Below, piece by piece: positions 9,028 to 18,749 of a stretch of 64,000 bases of DNA. The position numbers and the translations under genes were made by a program. The stretch is from Bin55 sp965199895. GTDB taxonomy: Bacteria > Pseudomonadota > Gammaproteobacteria > Pseudomonadales > Azotimanducaceae. Each line of letters starts with the position of its first letter. The first letter of the stretch is position 1. Under the pieces are notes generated by a model that saw only the letters and a list, made by a program, of their open reading frames with translations, made no database searches and was not told the DNA's origin. The stretch is from the NCBI GenBank assembly GCA_965199895.1, contig CBDATJ010000016.1:186001-250000 (forward strand). Reading direction: 5' to 3'.

Positions 9028-10488
9028 TTGAAGACCAAAAGAACCAGTCGAGTTGAGCCGTCATTGTATTGGTACGATACCGAGACAACGGGAATCGACC
9101 GAACTCGAGATCGTGTTGTGCAATTCGCAAGTCAGCGAACAAATTTCGACCTCAAACCTATCGGCAAACCCTTCATTCAGTTTGTGAAACTGCCCCCAGA
9201 GATTCTTCCTGACCCGGAAGCTCTCTGTGTTACCAAGATTAGCCCTCAAAAACTGAAATCCGATGGTGTCGATGAATGGGAGCTATTCCATCACCTCAAC
9301 CAAGACCTCTGTCAGGGCAACACCTGCATTATCGGGTACAACAATATTGGCTTCGATGACATATTCCTTCGGTTTGGGATGTGGCGCAACTTGTTACCTC
9401 CCTACAGGCACGAATTTCACCGTGGAAATGCACGACTCGATCTACTGAATATCTTGAGATTGGCGTGTGCGCTGCGACCTGATGGCATGAATTGGCCTTA
9501 CGAAGACGGCTACCCAAAATTCTCGCTCAGCGCTATCTCCGAAGCGAACGATATCCCAACCCAGGGTGCTCATGATGCTTTAGTAGATGTAGAACTCTCC
9601 ATTAAAGCAGCCCGACTACTCAAACGAGCTCAATCTAGGCTGTGGAAGTACTGTTTGAGTTTGCGTGAAAGAAATACGGCGAGAAAATTGATCGATCGCC
9701 ATTTCGGGCAGCCCATCCTTCATGTTTCTCAGTTTTATTCCAACCAAAGGTACTGCATTGCACCTGTGGTACCTATCACTTTTCACCCTGTTTTCTCTAA
9801 TCGAGTGATCTGTGTGGATCTTTTGAGCAACGTCTCCTTGCTCGGTAAATCATCAGATGAAATTGCTGCACGCCAGTTTGCTCCCGCATCAGAACCTCAA
9901 GACAGACCAGGAATAGTCGTGATTCCTTTGAATCAATCTCCAGTTGTCGCTCCTTATACCACATTAAAGTCCAAGAACTTCAAGAGACTGAACATTAATC
10001 CGAAGTTAGTCAAAGCTAACCTAAAAGCTCTACAGTCATTTCAAGATTTGGATGAAAAACTCCATATGGTTTACGCAAAACAACCCGAAATGGAATCAGC
10101 TAGTATCGCAGAGGAAGCTCTATACGATGGATTCATATCTAAAGAAGATGAGAAGAAATGTGAACTGTTTTGGAGACAGGTGTCGAAAAATAAAGGTTGG
10201 AGCAAGGTGCGTTTCGACGACCATCGACTCAATCATCTCTACTCAAGGTTGAAAGTGCGAAAAGCACCTTCTTTACTGTCCAAGTCGGAACAGCTTCAAC
10301 ATCGTAAATTTGTATGCGAACAGTTGACAGGAGAAAAGCGAAATTTCAACCAAGTTCTTGAATCCACTCAAGCTCTTTTACGAGATGATTCACTCGATTT
10401 GCAAATTAAGCCGGTACTGCGCGATTACGAACTCTATCTCAATGAAATTGCGCAAGAATATTTGCACACAAACTCTCATTCCAATTAG
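9028..10488 (+). CDS. sbcB: Exodeoxyribonuclease I
   Basis: A 486-residue 3'-5' single-strand DNA exonuclease acting in recombination and mismatch repair. The DEDDh exonuclease core is clear: WYDTETTG with the first catalytic Asp at residue 17, then FDDIFLRFG, and the third motif with HDALVDVE. The SH3-like and C-terminal helical domains that distinguish ExoI from the DnaQ epsilon subunit follow, and the length matches the E. coli enzyme (475). The start is a TTG at 9028, preceded by a GAGTAGG sequence; no ATG is available near the N-terminus of the conserved domain. This gene is largely restricted to Gammaproteobacteria, which supports the organism call. Confidence 0.93.
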   Translation: MKTKRTSRVEPSLYWYDTETTGIDRTRDRVVQFASQRTNFDLKPIGKPFIQFVKLPPEILPDPEALCVTKISPQKLKSDGVDEWELFHHLNQDLCQGNTCIIGYNNIGFDDIFLRFGMWRNLLPPYRHEFHRGNARLDLLNILRLACALRPDGMNWPYEDGYPKFSLSAISEANDIPTQGAHDALVDVELSIKAARLLKRAQSRLWKYCLSLRERNTARKLIDRHFGQPILHVSQFYSNQRYCIAPVVPITFHPVFSNRVICVDLLSNVSLLGKSSDEIAARQFAPASEPQDRPGIVVIPLNQSPVVAPYTTLKSKNFKRLNINPKLVKANLKALQSFQDLDEKLHMVYAKQPEMESASIAEEALYDGFISKEDEKKCELFWRQVSKNKGWSKVRFDDHRLNHLYSRLKVRKAPSLLSKSEQLQHRKFVCEQLTGEKRNFNQVLESTQALLRDDSLDLQIKPVLRDYELYLNEIAQEYLHTNSHSN

Positions 10489-10536
10489 ATCGCAGGTGGA
10501 AACGCTGTCAACTCATCAAATACTGGTGACATTAGG

Positions 10537-11292
10537 GTGACTGCACCTAGAGCTGCCACATCCATGGTGTTGGTACGAGATGCATCCCAAGGATATGAGG
10601 TATTCATGATCCATCGCCCAAAGACTGGCGCGTTTCCGAATGTGCATGCGTTTCTAGGGGGTAAAGTAGATCAGGCTGATGAGGACTTCGAGCCGTTTTC
10701 AAATGGGTTAACAGACGTTCAAGCTTCGACCTACCTGAATCTTCCCCATGGCGGCCTCAGCTATTGGGTTGCTGCTATTCGTGAGTGCTTTGAAGAAAGT
10801 AATGTGCTCCTAGCACAACATCAAAAGGGCACTCCATTGACTGATTTGGACAGCGAACTAACAGAGCGTTTTGTAAGACTACGCCAAGAGTTGAGCCTAT
10901 CACCCAACAAATTTCGAGAATTTCTCGAAGCTGAACAACTGATGCTCTCGACATCCCACGTCCATTATTTCAGCCACTGGATTACACCCGAGGGAGCACC
11001 ACGACGATTCAATACGCGATTCTTTATCGCTCTACTCCCCGAAGGACAGCAAGCAATCGCTCATGAAACTGAAGTCGTTTCGGGCTGCTGGATTAGACCC
11101 AAAGATGCACTTGCAAATTTCACCAACAAAGAGTGGCACATGATCTTGCCTACCCTGATCACCCTACGAATGATTGATGGTCATGCCAACGCATCTGCAC
11201 TGTATCGGTACGTGAGCAAAGGTTACCACAGGATTCCTGTTCGTCCTGCTAAACAACTACAAGGCATGCAACCCTATCCCGAACTCGAGTGA
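10537..11292 (+). CDS. NUDIX hydrolase (NUDT19/CoA-diphosphatase-like)
   Basis: A 251-residue NUDIX protein. The N-terminal VLVRDASQGYEVFMIHRP and the AFLGGKVD loop lead to the helix AAIRECFEESNVLLA, which is the core of the Nudix box with the insertion typical of the NUDT19/RP2-like branch. Members of that branch hydrolyse CoA or acyl-CoA diesters; substrate here is inferred, not shown. It starts at GTG 10537. Its stop overlaps the GTG of the downstream ABC ATPase gene by four bases, so it is translationally coupled to the LolD/FtsX/AttH cassette. Confidence 0.82.
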   Translation: MTAPRAATSMVLVRDASQGYEVFMIHRPKTGAFPNVHAFLGGKVDQADEDFEPFSNGLTDVQASTYLNLPHGGLSYWVAAIRECFEESNVLLAQHQKGTPLTDLDSELTERFVRLRQELSLSPNKFREFLEAEQLMLSTSHVHYFSHWITPEGAPRRFNTRFFIALLPEGQQAIAHETEVVSGCWIRPKDALANFTNKEWHMILPTLITLRMIDGHANASALYRYVSKGYHRIPVRPAKQLQGMQPYPELE

Positions 11293-11948
11293 TCCGCTTA
11301 GTTAACGTCGGCAAATGTTTTATCGATGGAGCTTCAACTCGATGGGTACTACGCTCGCTATCTCTGGACATCGAACCGGGTAAATCCGTGGCCCTGATTG
11401 GTCCAAGTGGATCGGGAAAAACCACATTACTGAACATGATTGCAGGGCTACTTGCTCCCGACGAAGGCGAGATTAGAGTAACCCTGAACGAATTTGATGA
11501 AGAAGTTTCTACTACGGGAATGTCGAACCGGGAATTGGTTCTCTATCGACGAAACGAGATAGGCTTTATCTACCAATTCTTCAATCTTGTGCCCACACTC
11601 ACCGTAAGCGAAAATGTTCTATTACCCGTTGAGTTGACAAAACGAAATCACTTGCGTCAACGTGCAATGGAGCGCATTTCACAATTAGGATTGAGTGATT
11701 TAGCTCATGGATGGCCAGAGCAACTCTCTGGGGGTGAACAGCAACGTACTGCCATTGCTAGAGCGCTCGCACACGAACCGAGCATTGTGCTTGCTGACGA
11801 ACCGACAGGCAATCTAGATTCAGACAATTCTGCTGTTGTGCTTGAAATGCTGTGGAAAGAAACCAAGAGGTTGGGCAACACTCTGGTAGTAGCCACACAC
11901 AGCAATGAAGTCTGTCAGCTAGCAGACCGAGTCATTCACTTGAATTGA
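11289..11948 (+). CDS. LolD/MacB-type ABC transporter ATP-binding protein
   Basis: A 219-residue ATPase subunit of the LolD/MacB (type VII, mechanotransmission) ABC family. Walker A GPSGSGKTT lies at residues 38-46, followed by the Q-loop region YQFFNLVPTLTVSENV, signature LSGGEQQR, Walker B VLADEPTGNLDS and the H-loop ATHS. It starts with GTG at 11289, overlapping the NUDIX stop by four bases, and its own stop overlaps the TTG start of the FtsX-like permease. With the downstream FtsX-like and AttH-like genes it forms a cassette resembling the attEFGH type of Agrobacterium and many proteobacteria. A role in moving a lipid or lipoprotein is inferred from the family. Confidence 0.88.
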   Translation: MIRLVNVGKCFIDGASTRWVLRSLSLDIEPGKSVALIGPSGSGKTTLLNMIAGLLAPDEGEIRVTLNEFDEEVSTTGMSNRELVLYRRNEIGFIYQFFNLVPTLTVSENVLLPVELTKRNHLRQRAMERISQLGLSDLAHGWPEQLSGGEQQRTAIARALAHEPSIVLADEPTGNLDSDNSAVVLEMLWKETKRLGNTLVVATHSNEVCQLADRVIHLN

Positions 11949-14254
11949 AGCTCCTACTTCTTAGCCAACTCAGAGACCTTCTGAAGCATGGGCTGGCGAC
12001 CATTGCCCTCCTCTCTAGCCTAGCACTAGCCGTATTTTCTGTTGCGGTGGTTCACATCACCGGGCAAGAGATCACAGCACAGGTAGACCCTACTGACTTC
12101 CGTCAGAACTTCGATTATGTCGTACCTCTGGCAGAAAGTCGTGAATCCGAGTACTTTCAACTGAGACAAGCATGGCGTGAGGGGAGGTTTCCTACCATCG
12201 TAGGACTCATGCCCGTCATCGAAGGTTATGGTGATGTCAACGGGCGTTTAGTTCGAGTCTTGGGATTTGATCCGTTGTCCCATCCAGCCACACAAATTTC
12301 AGGAACGGGAGAGACTTCGAGCGCAACATTCCTGACTCAAAACGCTGTGATTGCCTATGGAGATTGGGGAGGAATTGAGTCCATTGGAGATACTCTGGTC
12401 ATTGATAGCTACCCCGCTCCTCAAAACCTCCTCCTCGGAGACATTGCCACCGTTCAAAACCTGCTAGATCGACCAGGTGAACTCGACGCAGTGTGGTTGC
12501 AACAACACAAGGTAACCACATGGGAGTGGTTAGATTTAGTCTCACCGGGTTTGATGACCACGTTGGGATTGAGAACTCCATTGCTGGAGATCGAAGGGTA
12601 TGAAGTGAATCGAATGAGAGACTGGAATCCCATGATAGAGTTTGGTGGGTCCATAGCTTTCAATTTGGGATTACTGGGGATCCTTGCAATCTTTGTCTCT
12701 GCGTTCATCGTCTTTGAAGCAGCCTCAAGTAATTTTCGTCGACGTCACATGGAGATCAAGAGATTGGTAGCTGCTGGAGTCACTCAAGCACAATTTCGGT
12801 TTATATTTGCTACTGAATTTCTCCTCATCGGGATGATAGGTTCAGTTATTGGGCTGATAGGCGCAGTTCTATTTTTTGAGTTCGTACCGATTGGTGGACT
12901 GGAAATCGACTTGAGTCATCTAGATGTCGCTGCAGCCAAAGGGTTGATTATGGGGGTTTGTACGACGGTCTTTGCTGCTCTTGTGGGTATGAACCGAACT
13001 GAGGGTCATTCACCCAAAGTGAATGGGTGGTTGTCGTTGGTCGCTATTACTGGAATCGTGGTTGGAGTATTGCCCCAATCTCATCTCATGGGAGCTATCT
13101 TGGTCGTAGTCTCACTATGCCTTCTGCAGATCGGAGGACTGATACCAAGCACCTTGAACGGGGTACATTCTCTGGTTCACAAGCTGAAACCCGAGCAACT
13201 TGCTTCAACCATGAATTTACGCTCTGTAGGACAGCAAGCATGCCGAGCTTTCACTCCTGTGAGTGCATTCTCAATAGGGATTGGTGCAGCGGTTGGAATT
13301 GCACTGATGGTTGCAAGTTTTCAACGTGACTTTGAAGAACTGCTGGATCTGAGATTCGCTCCTGGACTACACATAGACCAAGCGGGTGTCATCTCAACCG
13401 ATGCAATCAATCAAATCAATGGAGTCATCGAAGTTCGAGAGTATTTCCGAGGACAAGCTCGCATGGAAGAGGGTGAAATCTTTGTGATCGCAACCACACT
13501 CGATGATTTTGAAAGCCATCGCTATGGATTTAAGGGTACCGTTGCAGCCGATGGAGTATTCATCAATGAGCAACTGGCTCGACACCATAACCTGAAAGTG
13601 GGCGATCAACTGAATTTCGATCTCACAGGAGCTACGACTATTTCGTCAACTGTTCTCCATATCTTCCAGTCCTATGGTATAGCACGAAGAGTTGCGGTGA
13701 TTCCTGAAAACCTGGTTGACAAATTGACTCTGGTACGAGATCGAGCCCTGGTCCGGACCCAATCGAATCACCACCGTACGGTTCTCTCCCAATTGACCGC
13801 AATGTATCCTCATCTGCCCTTAGTCGATCACGTTGAACTCCGAGACCAAGCTGTCGTCACATTCAACCGCACGTTTGCTCTTACCCGAGTCATATCCGTG
13901 ATTGCGGGAGTGGTTGCCGTCATAGGACTTTTCAACTTCTCACTAGCACAACAACAGGCCAAAACTCGCGAATATCGACTTCTATCCACATTGGGGCAAA
14001 CTAAACGAGCACTCCTAAGTTCAGCACTCATCCAATCTTCTACATTTGCTAGCATTTGCTGTTTCACTTCACTACCCTTGGGGGTAGGTATTGCTTGGGT
14101 CTTGTGTGAGTTAATCAACCCCAGAGCTTTCCAGTGGACCATTTCCCTGCATCTGATTCCATCGGCCCTATTGCTTCCTGTTCTGCTTGGATTTTTTGCA
14201 GCACTCTTGGCGTGTCTGGTACCCATTTTTCTGCAAATAAGACGATACCCGTGA
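11945..14254 (+). CDS. FtsX-like ABC permease (fused double-length type)
   Basis: A 769-residue permease with two FtsX-type membrane modules. An N-terminal helix (residues about 13-36) precedes a periplasmic domain; three helices follow near residues 235-370, then four closely spaced hydrophobic segments, a second periplasmic domain and a final set of three helices ending at the C-terminus. Such double-length permeases pair with a single LolD-like ATPase. The start is a TTG at 11945 that overlaps the ATPase stop by four bases; its stop overlaps the GTG of the next gene by four bases, so the three genes are translationally coupled. It likely works on an envelope substrate together with the AttH-like lipoprotein. 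Confidence 0.87.
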   Translation: MKLLLLSQLRDLLKHGLATIALLSSLALAVFSVAVVHITGQEITAQVDPTDFRQNFDYVVPLAESRESEYFQLRQAWREGRFPTIVGLMPVIEGYGDVNGRLVRVLGFDPLSHPATQISGTGETSSATFLTQNAVIAYGDWGGIESIGDTLVIDSYPAPQNLLLGDIATVQNLLDRPGELDAVWLQQHKVTTWEWLDLVSPGLMTTLGLRTPLLEIEGYEVNRMRDWNPMIEFGGSIAFNLGLLGILAIFVSAFIVFEAASSNFRRRHMEIKRLVAAGVTQAQFRFIFATEFLLIGMIGSVIGLIGAVLFFEFVPIGGLEIDLSHLDVAAAKGLIMGVCTTVFAALVGMNRTEGHSPKVNGWLSLVAITGIVVGVLPQSHLMGAILVVVSLCLLQIGGLIPSTLNGVHSLVHKLKPEQLASTMNLRSVGQQACRAFTPVSAFSIGIGAAVGIALMVASFQRDFEELLDLRFAPGLHIDQAGVISTDAINQINGVIEVREYFRGQARMEEGEIFVIATTLDDFESHRYGFKGTVAADGVFINEQLARHHNLKVGDQLNFDLTGATTISSTVLHIFQSYGIARRVAVIPENLVDKLTLVRDRALVRTQSNHHRTVLSQLTAMYPHLPLVDHVELRDQAVVTFNRTFALTRVISVIAGVVAVIGLFNFSLAQQQAKTREYRLLSTLGQTKRALLSSALIQSSTFASICCFTSLPLGVGIAWVLCELINPRAFQWTISLHLIPSALLLPVLLGFFAALLACLVPIFLQIRRYP

Positions 14255-15351
14255 GTACAGAAATACTACGGATCATAGCAACGACCGCACTCATTTCGTG
14301 TGTTGGGTTATTCAACGGATGTGGTCCTTCAGAGCTTTCTACCCAAAGCCTCAATGATTGGATTGGTGAGGGTACTGCAGAAGTTGATTTCAAAATTGTG
14401 GATGGCATCGAATCGATTGAGTTTCCTTATGATCACGGGCCACACACCGACTATATGATCGAATGGTGGTATCTCACTTCAATCGTAGAAAACGAACAGG
14501 GAGAGGAGTTTGGAGTACAGTTCACAGTATTTCGACGAGGGCTAACGACTCTATCAGATGATGCGTCCCCGTGGCGATCTGGACAGATTTATCTAGCCCA
14601 CACCGCACTATCTGATGTATCAAGGGCCAAACACTACGACTTTGAAAGACTGAGCCGAGGTCATCCAGAATTAGCAGGTGTTTCCACCCGGCCGTTTCGG
14701 GCGTTTGTTGAGGATTGGTCATTAGCTTCTGAAACAGGTTCGTTTTTCCCGTTAAATCTAACCGTGTCTACGCCCACTTACCGAGTGGACTTCAACATAG
14801 AATCGGGCAAGCCAGCGGTACTACACGGTGAAAAAGGCTATTCGCAAAAGAGCGGGAACCACGCATCCTATTACTATTCCATGACTCAACTCCCTACACA
14901 TGGGTCACTCACTCTCCATGGTGAACCACACTCTATAACGGGGAATTCTTGGATTGAACGTGAGTGGAGCAGTCAACTGCTCGGTTCAGAGCATCGTGGT
15001 TGGTACTGGTTTGGATTGAGTCTAGAAGATGATCGAGACCTAGTGTTGTTTTCTCTTGTTGGAAAAGACGATGCGGTCGATGCACTCCCTACCCTGATAT
15101 GGATCGATAAAGAAGGTCATCAACAACCTTTAGCAGCTTCAAACTGGGAAATCAATCCTGTCAGAGTGTGGCAGGCTTGGCCCGTTGAATGGAATCTGCG
15201 CGTTGAACAGGTCGAGTACACAATCAAAGCCAAATTCGACGACCAAGAAATGGGGACAGATATTCAGTATTGGGAAGGAGTCGTCGATGTCATACAGGAT
15301 GGCAGTTCTGTTGGCAGGGGATACATGGAACTTACCGGTTATGCTGACTAA
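14251..15351 (+). CDS. AttH-like lipoprotein (CrtC/AttH lipocalin family)
   Basis: A predicted lipoprotein of about 366 residues. I place the start at GTG 14251, which overlaps the FtsX-like stop by four bases. This gives a signal peptide ending in a lipobox (LFNGC, cysteine near residue 24); an upstream ATG in frame would lie inside the permease gene. The mature part carries the motif DYMIEWWYLTS and later SITGNSWIEREWSSQ, typical of the AttH/carotenoid 1,2-hydratase (CrtC) family, which has a double lipocalin-like fold. AttH proteins are encoded beside LolD/FtsX transporters; their substrate is not known, but a hydrophobic ligand is likely. Carotenoid hydration is unlikely because no carotenoid genes are nearby. 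Confidence 0.85.
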   Translation: MSTEILRIIATTALISCVGLFNGCGPSELSTQSLNDWIGEGTAEVDFKIVDGIESIEFPYDHGPHTDYMIEWWYLTSIVENEQGEEFGVQFTVFRRGLTTLSDDASPWRSGQIYLAHTALSDVSRAKHYDFERLSRGHPELAGVSTRPFRAFVEDWSLASETGSFFPLNLTVSTPTYRVDFNIESGKPAVLHGEKGYSQKSGNHASYYYSMTQLPTHGSLTLHGEPHSITGNSWIEREWSSQLLGSEHRGWYWFGLSLEDDRDLVLFSLVGKDDAVDALPTLIWIDKEGHQQPLAASNWEINPVRVWQAWPVEWNLRVEQVEYTIKAKFDDQEMGTDIQYWEGVVDVIQDGSSVGRGYMELTGYAD

Positions 15352-15442
15352 TCGGTTGCGACGAAAGACCCAGCTGAATGGTGTACCAATAAAATGCCTT
15401 GCTTCCTAGCTAGCCCGAACGAACCAATTAGCTCGCACAGTT

Positions 15443-16678
15443 GTGACTGGGTTTACTACAACGATTCTTCATTCGGACCGCCAATCTCCCATTGAGCACG
15501 GTGCGTTCCACAAGCCAATTCACGCAAACGTCGCGTTTGAATACGGTGATACACACGAATTAGCTGAAGTCTTTCAAGGCAAATCTTCGGGCTACACCTA
15601 TGCTCGACAAGTGAACCCTACGGTGACTGCTCTTGCTGAGAAGATCACCCGATTAGAAAACGGGAAAGACACTCTTTGCTTTGCTAGCGGAATGGCAGCG
15701 ATTGGTACTGCATTGCTCAGTCTGCTTCGAACAGGTGATCACTTTATCTCTAGTCGATTCTTGTTTGGTAACACCAACAGTCTTCTGAACCATCTGCAGA
15801 GCTTTGGGATTGAAGTGTCGTTTGTAGATGCTACCGATATCAACGAAGTCGAAAATGCAATTGAGGCGAATACCAAACTAGTTTTTGTTGAAACCATCGC
15901 AAATCCTCGAACGCAGATTGCTGCGTTGGAAGAAATCGCTGCGTTGTGTGGCAAGAAAGATCTTATTTATGTGGTGGACAACACCACGACCTCTCCCTAC
16001 CTGTTCCCCGCCATTCAATTTGGTGCTCATTTCGTTGTGAACAGCCTGACCAAGTACATCTGCGGTCACGGAAACGCACTCGGAGGTGCTCTCACCGACG
16101 CAGGAAACTTCGACTGGTCTTCCTTTGACAACATTTATGACACCTATCGAAAGGGTGATCCCTCAGGTTGGGGAATGACCCAGATAGGAAAAAAGGGGCT
16201 CCGTGATATGGGTGGGTCATTGAGTGCAGATTCGGCGAACAAAATCGCCATGGGAGCAGAAACTCTCGCGCTTCGATTGGAACGCCAGTGTTCAAATGCA
16301 TTGAAATTGACTCGCTTTCTGGATCAACACCAACTCGTAGACACAGTCTACTACCCCGGACTCGAACATCACCCACAATACGAGCGAGCCAAACGTCTAT
16401 TCAAACATCCTGGCGCGCTATTTTCCTTTGAACTTTCCAAGACAGTAGATCCGTTCGAATACCTAAATAGACTGCGAATTGTTGCAAGTTCAACTAATCT
16501 AGGCGACAACCGCACACTAGCGATACCAGTAGCACATACGATCTTTCATGAAATGGGCCCAGAACGTCGTGCTAGCATGGGAATTGCAGATTCTTTAATT
16601 CGGATTTCTGTCGGGATTGAAGACTGCGATGATCTGATCGCTGACTTCGAACGAGCTTTCAAACACAATGAGAGGTAA
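15443..16678 (+). CDS. Cys/Met-metabolism PLP-dependent enzyme (O-acyl-homoserine sulfhydrylase/cystathionine gamma-synthase family)
   Basis: A 411-residue fold-type I PLP enzyme of the trans-sulfuration family. SSGYTYARQVNPT near residues 48-60 contributes the substrate and phosphate contacts, FASGMAA near 80-86 binds the cofactor phosphate, VVDNTTTSP near 177 carries the PLP-ring Asp, and SLTKYICGHG places the Schiff-base lysine at 204. The enzyme makes or breaks C-S bonds of homocysteine or cystathionine. The exact reaction (sulfhydrylase, gamma-synthase or gamma-lyase) cannot be decided by eye. It starts with GTG at 15443 and is followed 9 bp later by the SDR gene, suggesting an operon with SDR and purC. 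Confidence 0.85.
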   Translation: MTGFTTTILHSDRQSPIEHGAFHKPIHANVAFEYGDTHELAEVFQGKSSGYTYARQVNPTVTALAEKITRLENGKDTLCFASGMAAIGTALLSLLRTGDHFISSRFLFGNTNSLLNHLQSFGIEVSFVDATDINEVENAIEANTKLVFVETIANPRTQIAALEEIAALCGKKDLIYVVDNTTTSPYLFPAIQFGAHFVVNSLTKYICGHGNALGGALTDAGNFDWSSFDNIYDTYRKGDPSGWGMTQIGKKGLRDMGGSLSADSANKIAMGAETLALRLERQCSNALKLTRFLDQHQLVDTVYYPGLEHHPQYERAKRLFKHPGALFSFELSKTVDPFEYLNRLRIVASSTNLGDNRTLAIPVAHTIFHEMGPERRASMGIADSLIRISVGIEDCDDLIADFERAFKHNER

Positions 16679-16687
16679 ACCAAACTA

Positions 16688-17452
16688 ATGACTCGATTAG
16701 CAAACAAAACTGCCATCATCACAGGAGCAGCGGGAGGTATTGGAACCGCCATTTCTGAGCTCTTCCTGAAAAACGGCTGCAATGTGTTCCTTGTAGATTT
16801 GATGGAAGACTCACTAAAAGAAATGTGTGATATCCTCGACTCTTCCCGTGTTGGCTACCTGGCAGGTGATATTTCGAACTTTGAGACTAACCAACAAGCA
16901 GTAGCAGCTGCAGTACAACAATTTGAACATGTCGATGTATTCATTGCGAATGCTGGAATCGGTGGGATGATGCAATCACTCATTGAGTACGACGAAACCG
17001 TTTTCACCCAAGTGATGCAAGTGAATTTATTTGGGGTGTGGCACGGCATCCGCGCCGTCGGACCTCACATGATTCAACAAGGCAAAGGAAGCATCGTGAT
17101 TACTTCGAGTGTTGCGGGCTTGGGAGGTGCACCTCTGCTAGGTGCTTATTGCGCAAGTAAACATGCGGTTGTTGGTTTGATGCGCGTGGCTGCTCGAGAG
17201 TTTGCACGATTTAACATTCGAGTGAACACAGTCAATCCCGGTCCGACCGAAACTGACATGGTTCGAGGATTGGAACTCGGTTTTTCTCCTCACTCCGCTG
17301 AGGAAGGCAAAAAGCTGATTGAGTCCAATATCCCCTTGTCTAGGTACGGTGAGCCAAGTGAAATTGCTGATCTGATGCTCTTTTTAGCCAGTGACGATTC
17401 GAGTTATATCACGGGTGCAACCCACACTATCGATGGGGGATCAAGAGCTTAA
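16688..17452 (+). CDS. SDR-family NAD(P)-dependent oxidoreductase
   Basis: A classical short-chain dehydrogenase/reductase of 254 residues. The dinucleotide motif TGAAGGIG lies at residues 12-19, the acidic VDLMED after beta-2 favours NAD(H), NAG is present near 88-90, and the catalytic residues are Ser about 141, Tyr154 and Lys158 in AYCASKHA. The C-terminus ends in the family-typical YITGATHTIDGGS. The substrate is unknown. Its stop codon directly abuts the ATG of purC without any spacer, so translational coupling is likely, although no metabolic link is obvious. Confidence 0.88.
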   Translation: MTRLANKTAIITGAAGGIGTAISELFLKNGCNVFLVDLMEDSLKEMCDILDSSRVGYLAGDISNFETNQQAVAAAVQQFEHVDVFIANAGIGGMMQSLIEYDETVFTQVMQVNLFGVWHGIRAVGPHMIQQGKGSIVITSSVAGLGGAPLLGAYCASKHAVVGLMRVAAREFARFNIRVNTVNPGPTETDMVRGLELGFSPHSAEEGKKLIESNIPLSRYGEPSEIADLMLFLASDDSSYITGATHTIDGGSRA

Positions 17453-18385
17453 ATGACAAACTCAGCCGCAGTCTTACAAACACACCTGAACCTCCCGGGT
17501 CGTGTTCAGGGTAAGGTACGCGACATCTATCGGACGCAGCTCGATTCAGGTGAACCTTCGCTGTTGATTGTTGCAACGGATCGGATTAGTGCATTTGATG
17601 TTGTTCTGGGTAGTGGATTACCTGGAAAAGGGAAGGTGCTCACTCAGATCTCTAAATTTTGGTTCAATCACTTTGAAGATCTCGTTGAGAATCACCTGAT
17701 CAGTACTGACCCCAATGATGTGCCTGGCATCAGTGAAAATGAAAGATCGATTCTGAAAGATCGAATCACTCTCTGCAAGCAAGCCGAGGTTGTACCGATT
17801 GAGTGCATTGCTCGTGGATATCTAACCGGTAGCGGTTACAAAGACTATCTACGAACTGGAAAGGTATGTGGTATTGAGTTACCTGAAGGACTGCAAAACA
17901 GCGATAGACTCCCAGAACCCTTGTTTACACCGTCAACTAAAGCGGAATTGGGTGATTACGACGAGAACATTAGCTTTGAGCAAGGTGTAGAAATCGTGGG
18001 GGAGGAAACCATGAATTGGCTTCGAGACACAACTCTGGAGCTTTACACACATGCTCGCGACTATGCGCTCGCTCGTGGAATCATTATTGCTGACACAAAG
18101 TTTGAATTTGGACGAGTGCCCGATCGAGAATCCCCGATTCTCATTGATGAAATTTTTACTCCCGATAGTTCACGATTTTGGCCCGCTGATGAATGGGAAC
18201 CCGGCCGAGAACAGAATAGTTTTGACAAACAGATAGTCCGCAATTACTTGGAAACTATTGTCAGCTCAGGTGATTGGGACAAAACCCCACCGGGGCCTGA
18301 TCTCCCCGATCAAGTGATTGATGCAACCATAAAGAGATACATGGAAGCATATCAACTGTTGACTGATACCGAACTAGCGATCTAG
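17453..18385 (+). CDS. purC: Phosphoribosylaminoimidazole-succinocarboxamide synthase, yeast-type
   Basis: SAICAR synthetase, the step of de novo purine synthesis that joins aspartate to CAIR using ATP. The 310-residue length and the segments VRDIYR, ATDRISAFDVVLGSG, VECIARGYLTGSGYKDY and IIIADTKFEFG match the longer form known from yeast Ade1 and a subset of bacteria, rather than the roughly 240-residue E. coli form. ILIDEIFTPDSSRFWP is the substrate-proximal motif of the C-terminal part. The ATG follows immediately after the SDR stop. A hypothetical gene follows 19 bp downstream. Confidence 0.95.
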   Translation: MTNSAAVLQTHLNLPGRVQGKVRDIYRTQLDSGEPSLLIVATDRISAFDVVLGSGLPGKGKVLTQISKFWFNHFEDLVENHLISTDPNDVPGISENERSILKDRITLCKQAEVVPIECIARGYLTGSGYKDYLRTGKVCGIELPEGLQNSDRLPEPLFTPSTKAELGDYDENISFEQGVEIVGEETMNWLRDTTLELYTHARDYALARGIIIADTKFEFGRVPDRESPILIDEIFTPDSSRFWPADEWEPGREQNSFDKQIVRNYLETIVSSGDWDKTPPGPDLPDQVIDATIKRYMEAYQLLTDTELAI

Positions 18386-18404
18386 CTGTCGAAGCTTCGT
18401 CGAA

Positions 18405-18749
18405 TTGGATTGGGAAACCTACAGGGAGATCTGTGATCGACCCAATGCGATGACCCGATGGGTGCTTGATCAAACCCTAGCTGTGTGTCAGGGAGTTTCC
18501 CAAACCTTGCTCCAGCAAGCGCTCCAATCTATTCCGCTCAAGAAACCAGAGGGACATCAAGGAGACGAACTTACGGATATGTTTGTTCTGTCTCTGTCCA
18601 CGGATGAAGTGGTACAAATCCTACACTGGGTTGGAATTGCGATCGAACAAAACAAGCAAACTACTGGTCCATTCACCAGGGACTATCAGGGTATTCAGCG
18701 AACGTGGCTGGAGTACCAAAGCTGGATTAAAAAACGATTTGATAGTTAG
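18405..18749 (+). CDS. Small helical hypothetical protein
   Basis: A 114-residue protein that starts at TTG 18405, 19 bp after purC on the same strand, and so probably ends that operon. The sequence is predicted to be mostly helical with no membrane segment or signal peptide: an N-terminal MDWETYREICDRPNAMTRWV, a Leu/Gln-rich middle and a C-terminal WLEYQSWIKKRFDS. I do not recognise a family. The alternating hydrophobic pattern and the close spacing to purC argue for a real gene despite the TTG start. Confidence 0.5.
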   Translation: MDWETYREICDRPNAMTRWVLDQTLAVCQGVSQTLLQQALQSIPLKKPEGHQGDELTDMFVLSLSTDEVVQILHWVGIAIEQNKQTTGPFTRDYQGIQRTWLEYQSWIKKRFDS

